DNA of 17,848 nucleotides from an uncultured Opitutia bacterium (GTDB lineage: Bacteria; Verrucomicrobiota; Verrucomicrobiia; Opitutales; UBA953). Where the stretch lies: contig CALEEU010000039.1 in the NCBI GenBank assembly GCA_937875975.1, positions 1 through 17,848 on the forward strand, written 5' to 3'. Below are positions 14,009-17,848 of this stretch, piece by piece; within the stretch, counting starts at the first letter, position 1, and every line of letters begins with the position of its first letter. Both the position numbers and the translations under genes were made by a program. The notes under the pieces were generated by a model. That model was not told the DNA's origin. It searched no databases and was given only the letters and a program-made list of their open reading frames with translations.

Positions 14009-15721
14009 ATGGCTGCCTGGTCTCACCGGGCCGCGGACGCCGGGCTTACCCGACGCATCGCGGCTGCGCTGGGGGTTTCCGAACCCCTCGCCACTGTCCT
14101 CTCCCGTTCCTTTACGGACGAGGCCGAGGCGGAGCGTCATCTCCGTCCCCAGCTCGCCCACGTCTCCGACCCTTTCGCGGTGGGTGGCTTGCGCGAAGCC
14201 GCCGAACGCCTCGTGCTCGCCGCCGCCAAGGGTGAACGTATCGCCATCCTGGGCGACTACGACGTCGATGGCGTCTCGAGCACGGCCATGCTCGTCCACT
14301 TCATGCGCCGTCTTGGCGCCCATCCGGAATACTTCGTCCCCCGCCGCCTCGAGGAAGGCTATGGCCTTTCGATGGCCGCGCTCGAGCGCGTGCTGGCCGA
14401 AGCCAAGCCGCAGCTCTTCGTCGCCCTCGATTGCGGAACGAACTCTAAGCCGGAAGTCGATCGACTGCGCGCCGAAGGGGTCGACGTCATCGTGGTCGAC
14501 CACCACGTGGCCAAGGAATCCCGCGTGACCTGCACGCTGGTCAATCCGCGCGTCAACGACGCCGTGGACGCCCCCTGGCAGTCGCTTTGTACCGCTGGCC
14601 TGGTCTTTAAGCTCGTCCACGGTGTGCTGAAGGCTCTCCGCCTCGCCGGCGACGAACGCGGCACGAACATCGCCGTAAAGGATTACCTCGATCTCGCCGC
14701 CCTCGGCACGATCGCCGACCTGGTGCCCTTGCGTTCGGAGAATCGTATCCTCGCCGCCCATGGCCTCAAGGCCCTCGGCGAAGCCCGTCGCCAAGGCCTC
14801 CGTGCGCTCATCGCGGTCAGTGGCATGGAGCCGGGCGGGACGCTGACCTCGGTCGACGTCTCTTACCGCATCGGCCCGCGGATCAACGCCAGCGGCCGTC
14901 TCGCCGACGCCTCGTTGCCGCTGCGCCTCTTGCTTTCGGATGATGTGGACGACTGCCTGCGCGACGCCGCGCAGCTGGACGCCATAAATCGCGAACGTCA
15001 GGAAATCGACAAGAAGGTCACCGAAGAAGCCATGGCTCAGGCCAAGGCGATGGGCGACCTCGCCGGCTACGTCCTCCACGGCGACTGGCATCCCGGAGTC
15101 GTCGGTATCGCCGCTGGCAAGATCTGCCGTGCGCTCGACCGGCCAGTTATCGTGCTCGGCAAGGAGGGGGAGAGCGCCAAGGGCTCTGGCCGTAGCGTCC
15201 CCGGTACCAATCTCGTCGAGGCTCTCGGTGCCTGTGCCGACCTCCTGAAGACTTATGGCGGCCATCCGATGGCCGTCGGCGTTTCATTGAATGTCAGCGA
15301 TGTTGAAGCCTTCCGGGCGCGCTTTGCCGCCGCCGTCGAAGCCCAGAAGCTCGCTGGTGTCGTCCATGCGGACGGACGCGACATCGATATCGCTCATTGG
15401 ATCAAACCTTCCGAAGTCACCGACCAGTTGCTCGACGACCTCGATCTCTTGCAGCCCTTCGGCGAGGGTAACAGTGAGCCGGTCTTTGGCTTCAAGGGTT
15501 TCGTCTTTGACCGTCCGCCCACGCCCTTTGGCGAAGGCAATTTCCGTCACCAGCTTCCGCTCAGTGGTGGACGCCGCCTGAACTTCGTCGCTTGGCGTAT
15601 GGCCGATCGCATGCCGGAACCTGGCAAGGCCATCGAGATGGCCGTCAAACTGCAGTGGAACCGCTGGCAGGGGCGTCGCATCCCGCAGGCCGAGATCCTC
15701 GACTGGCGCTACGCCTCCTGA
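14009..15721 (+). CDS. recJ: Single-stranded-DNA-specific exonuclease RecJ
   Basis: 5'-3' single-strand DNA exonuclease in recombination and repair; DHH phosphoesterase superfamily with two-metal catalysis. The protein is 570 aa, in the RecJ range. Motifs in order: ILGDYDVDGVSSTAM (80-94, motif I), ALDCGTNS (139-146, with D141), VVDHHVAKE (162-170, the DHH motif), LAALGTIADLVPL, YRIGPRINASGRLADA, GDWHPGVVGIAAGKI, and the DHHA1-domain GGHPMAVG replacing the usual GGHxxAAG. A C-terminal OB-like domain ends LNFVAWRM...ILDWRY. All metal-binding aspartates and histidines are present. The start at 14009 is 14 nt after the secDF stop; an AAGGG overlapping that stop is 11 nt upstream, too far to be a strong ribosome-binding site. 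secDF-recJ proximity is also known in Bacillus. The stop abuts that of the convergent gene. Confidence 0.95.
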   Translation: MAAWSHRAADAGLTRRIAAALGVSEPLATVLSRSFTDEAEAERHLRPQLAHVSDPFAVGGLREAAERLVLAAAKGERIAILGDYDVDGVSSTAMLVHFMRRLGAHPEYFVPRRLEEGYGLSMAALERVLAEAKPQLFVALDCGTNSKPEVDRLRAEGVDVIVVDHHVAKESRVTCTLVNPRVNDAVDAPWQSLCTAGLVFKLVHGVLKALRLAGDERGTNIAVKDYLDLAALGTIADLVPLRSENRILAAHGLKALGEARRQGLRALIAVSGMEPGGTLTSVDVSYRIGPRINASGRLADASLPLRLLLSDDVDDCLRDAAQLDAINRERQEIDKKVTEEAMAQAKAMGDLAGYVLHGDWHPGVVGIAAGKICRALDRPVIVLGKEGESAKGSGRSVPGTNLVEALGACADLLKTYGGHPMAVGVSLNVSDVEAFRARFAAAVEAQKLAGVVHADGRDIDIAHWIKPSEVTDQLLDDLDLLQPFGEGNSEPVFGFKGFVFDRPPTPFGEGNFRHQLPLSGGRRLNFVAWRMADRMPEPGKAIEMAVKLQWNRWQGRRIPQAEILDWRYAS

Positions 15722-16534
15722 TCACTTCAGGTTCTTGGGAGCGACCGGCGGTGTGCTCGGTGGCTTTTCATAGGCTGGCCGATCCTCGACGACTTTCAGT
15801 CGGATACGCCCCGGTTCACCTTGTCCCGGCGTGATGAAATAGAGCTTCCGAAGTCTTTCCATGTGGAAGATACGTCCGGAAAACGCGAGGAGCTCTTGTT
15901 CGCCGACCTTGCTGCTGATCACGAGGTCATAGTAGTTGGCGTGGAGTGCGCCCGGTCGCATAACTTTCGCGTCCTTCCCCGCCACGTATTGCTCTCCGGA
16001 CGGCAGTTTCACTTTGAGGGGAAAAGGGCAGAGGTTGAAGTACCGGTTGCTGCCGGGAGGGAAGGCGCCGGGGGTGTCGACGATGGCGGTGATCCCATTG
16101 TCCGTACCTGGATTGACCACCAAGATCAGGTTCAGCCTGCCTTGGTTGGTGGGCAGGTCGATCCACGCAAGGGGTGGGCCGTCGGCTATGACGATGTCAT
16201 GGGTCTTGTTCGCTGATTTGGAGCCGGCAGCTGAACGCTTTTCGATCCTCTCCTTATCTTCGGGCTTGGCCTTGGGGTCTAACGGCTTGGCTGCGGCCTT
16301 CACGTTGAGCAGGGTGAGTCGGGCAGGCCCGCGGTAGATGAACTCCTGCGTCAGTAAGTCGGAGGGAATCAGAAAGGATTCCAGACGTTTGTCCTGCATG
16401 AACCCGACGCTGATGGCCTTGCCGGCGGAAACGAACTTGATGCGTGCTTCGACGAGGCGGGAGTTGTCGTCGGCGGCGATTACCCCGATAGCCCACACCA
16501 GTAGCAGAAGGACGAAGGGACTCTTAGATTTCAT
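15722..16534 (-). CDS. Exported protein of unknown function, downstream of a cassette-A-like gene
   Basis: A 270-aa protein with a clear signal peptide: KSK, then hydrophobic FVLLLLVWAIGVI, and a likely cut after VIA/ADDNS. The mature protein starts with strand-like segments (RLVEARIKFVSAGKAISVGF, FLIPSDLLTQEFIYRGPARLTLLNVK). A charged lysine-rich stretch (about residues 80-110) follows, then repeated beta-like segments including PPLAWIDLPTNQGRLNLILV and YVAGKDAKVMRPGALHANYYDLV. The C-terminus is proline-rich (PPSTPPVAPKNLK). I recognise no family; the composition suggests a periplasmic or surface beta-sandwich. Its ATG lies 11 nt inside the 3' end of the upstream gene, so the two are translationally coupled and probably work together. 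Codon use looks like that of the neighbours. Confidence 0.75.
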   Translation of the reverse strand: MKSKSPFVLLLLVWAIGVIAADDNSRLVEARIKFVSAGKAISVGFMQDKRLESFLIPSDLLTQEFIYRGPARLTLLNVKAAAKPLDPKAKPEDKERIEKRSAAGSKSANKTHDIVIADGPPLAWIDLPTNQGRLNLILVVNPGTDNGITAIVDTPGAFPPGSNRYFNLCPFPLKVKLPSGEQYVAGKDAKVMRPGALHANYYDLVISSKVGEQELLAFSGRIFHMERLRKLYFITPGQGEPGRIRLKVVEDRPAYEKPPSTPPVAPKNLK

Positions 16535-17848
16535 TGGCTTTGAGCCAGCGCATCGAGATGACCTTGAAGCGGCGGCCGAGCACGCTGTTGACCTTGGTCA
16601 AGGCGGTGCTCACGGAGGCATCGGTGACCGCTGAGGCGGCGGGTAAGAGGGGGCGGGGTGCGCTGTTGCCTGTCTCGGCCGGATTGGTCGGGTCGATGAA
16701 TTCGGGCACGCGCTGGACGAGGACTTCCATCCAGGCCATGCCGGTTTCTCCGCTGGTCTGGGTCGCTTCGCCGAAGCAGCGGATGGTGAATGTATCCGAG
16801 CGGGTAGTAATCGCGGAGCCGAGGCTTTGCAGGAGGTCAGACTGGAGGAGGTTACCCGGCGCACCCATGGCCGTGTGCGTGCGGCTCGTTCCCGCTTGTG
16901 CGGAGACCTCGATGTTCTCGGGGTAGGGGAAGAAGCCAGCGGTAGGCGTCGAAAGCGAAGATGCGGAAACCTTACGATCGGTGAGGCTCGAGAAGAGGCG
17001 ATCGCTTAGGCCCGTGGCGTAAGCCTGGTCGGCTCGCAGGATGGCGGCCTGGAGAGCGCCAGAGCGGTTCGTCCAGCTATCCGAGGTGAGGAATCGGTTG
17101 ATGAATTCCGAGAGGCTCAGGTAAGGGGTGCGCGCCTGAGTGAGCCCGCCGAAGAGCCTGAGTCCGGGCGTATTCGGTGCCGCGTCGCGTTCGGTACGGG
17201 TGAGGATGCCGAAGCGGGCCTTGTTCTCGTCGATGATCGCCTTGGCGAGGTTATCGATTTGGCTGTCAGTCAGGTTAGCAAAGCCGGACCAGTTTGACCC
17301 CGCCTGCATGTTGATTTCGGTGGGCTTACTCGAATCGTAAGCGGGCGCCGTGGCCTCCTTGGTCAGGACGCGAGGGAAGCGGGCGTTCTCGCTCGTCTTG
17401 GGCGCTGAGGCGGCCTGACCGGCGAGGGCGAATTTCTTGGCTGATCCGAGGAAGACTTGCCACGCAGTGAAGGAGGTGGAGTTGACGTTGAAGGCACCCT
17501 TATTGAGGAGCACCGTGGCCGATCGGCGATAGTCGTTCATCGCCGCTTCGATGGCGGCGGGTTCGAGTCCGGTATGCTCGATCGAGAAGCGCGGGTTGTC
17601 TAGCGATACGCCCTTGTGGACAAAATCACTGATGACATCCTTCAACGCTTTCTTTTCATTGGGATCGGCGGTCGCCTCGGTGGCGTCGGGTGCGGAGGGC
17701 TTGGGTGCTACCGCCGTCGTGGCGCCCGTGTTGCCCGTCTTCATCCAGGGGGCCGCGCTCGACAGGAAGAAGCCGTCCCAAAGCGTCGCATTGAGGAGGT
17801 AGGTTTGGTCGAACTCCGTCCAGTTCGAGTCGGTATCCTGAATCGCTT
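16524..17848 (-). CDS. C-terminal part of a large protein, candidate Verru_Chthon cassette protein A (runs off right edge)
   Basis: The frame is open from the right edge to a stop at 16524, giving about 440 visible residues. The first ATG in this frame is at 17744-17742, but 34 in-frame sense codons precede it with family-like sequence (TEFDQTYLLNATLWDGFFLS), so that ATG is internal and the gene is truncated by the window. Features seen include SIEHTGLEPAAIEAAMNDYR, LTDSQIDNLAKAIIDENKAR, LSEFINRFL and FTIRCFGEATQTSGE. The end reads VQRVPEFIDPTNP and GRRFKVISMRWLKANEI. The YLLNxxLWDxxF and GRRFxVxSxRWL patterns match my memory of Verru_Chthon cassette protein A (TIGR02600), a very large protein encoded with pilin-like cassette proteins B, C and D in Verrucomicrobiota. 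This is recognition by eye, not a search. Function is unknown; a role in a type II/IV-pilus-like assembly is inferred for the cassette. Confidence 0.7.
   Translation of the reverse strand, partial: AIQDTDSNWTEFDQTYLLNATLWDGFFLSSAAPWMKTGNTGATTAVAPKPSAPDATEATADPNEKKALKDVISDFVHKGVSLDNPRFSIEHTGLEPAAIEAAMNDYRRSATVLLNKGAFNVNSTSFTAWQVFLGSAKKFALAGQAASAPKTSENARFPRVLTKEATAPAYDSSKPTEINMQAGSNWSGFANLTDSQIDNLAKAIIDENKARFGILTRTERDAAPNTPGLRLFGGLTQARTPYLSLSEFINRFLTSDSWTNRSGALQAAILRADQAYATGLSDRLFSSLTDRKVSASSLSTPTAGFFPYPENIEVSAQAGTSRTHTAMGAPGNLLQSDLLQSLGSAITTRSDTFTIRCFGEATQTSGETGMAWMEVLVQRVPEFIDPTNPAETGNSAPRPLLPAASAVTDASVSTALTKVNSVLGRRFKVISMRWLKANEI

Noticed and set aside
13991..15265. A 424-codon open frame opposite recJ, and a similar 434-codon one opposite carA (7005-8309)
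   Set aside because: Both are shadows of strongly supported genes, with compositions unlike real proteins and no family motifs.
16524..17744. Treating the ATG at 17744 as the true start of the right-edge gene
   Set aside because: 34 in-frame sense codons with a family-like pattern precede it up to the window edge, so the gene is truncated and not complete.
1..17848. tRNA genes, CRISPR arrays, insertion sequences or phage genes
   Set aside because: No cloverleaf with a conserved TTCGA arm outside genes, no regularly spaced repeats and no transposase or phage protein were found in any frame.

Overview
The window is GC-rich chromosomal DNA, densely packed with housekeeping genes, with no insertion sequence, prophage, CRISPR array, tRNA or rRNA that I can see. 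The best taxonomic fit is Verrucomicrobiota, possibly Opitutae. The pointers are a fused SecDF, a YbeY with Bacteroidota-like active-site substitutions, starts that almost all lack a Shine-Dalgarno sequence, and a right-edge gene resembling 'Verru_Chthon cassette protein A'. The assignment is an inference from protein character, not from a database search.

Left part (1-4083): the N-terminal half of leuS runs leftward off the window. Divergent from it, across a 106-nt promoter region, is a rightward run of galE, a HIT-family nucleotide hydrolase/phosphorylase, ybeY and queC. galE-HIT-ybeY are almost touching or overlapping; queC follows after 43 nt.

Middle (4084-8724): a small membrane-anchored protein with a CxxC motif and an outer-membrane beta-barrel whose mature end would start with CPCGC form a two-gene unit closed by a strong intrinsic terminator. 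The terminator is followed by queD-queE. With queC this gives three of the four preQ0 (queuosine precursor) enzymes, split by the barrel unit; FolE is not in the window. Next comes carA with an uncharacterised lipoprotein gene 10 nt behind it.

Right part (8725-17848): kup (potassium uptake) points left, convergent with the lipoprotein gene. Divergent from kup is the operon yajC-secDF-recJ, pairing the SecYEG accessory complex with a single-strand exonuclease. recJ ends exactly where a leftward unit ends. That unit is a large protein entering from the right edge and, overlapping its end by 11 nt, a 270-aa exported protein. The large protein is my candidate for Verru_Chthon cassette protein A, part of a pilin-like gene cassette.

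The most interesting non-gene signal is promoter architecture. leuS, galE and queD each have a TTGCNN box, exactly 17 nt, then YTATCT, placed so that transcription should begin 0 to about 6 nt before the start codon. This implies leaderless or nearly leaderless mRNAs and fits the general lack of Shine-Dalgarno sequences.
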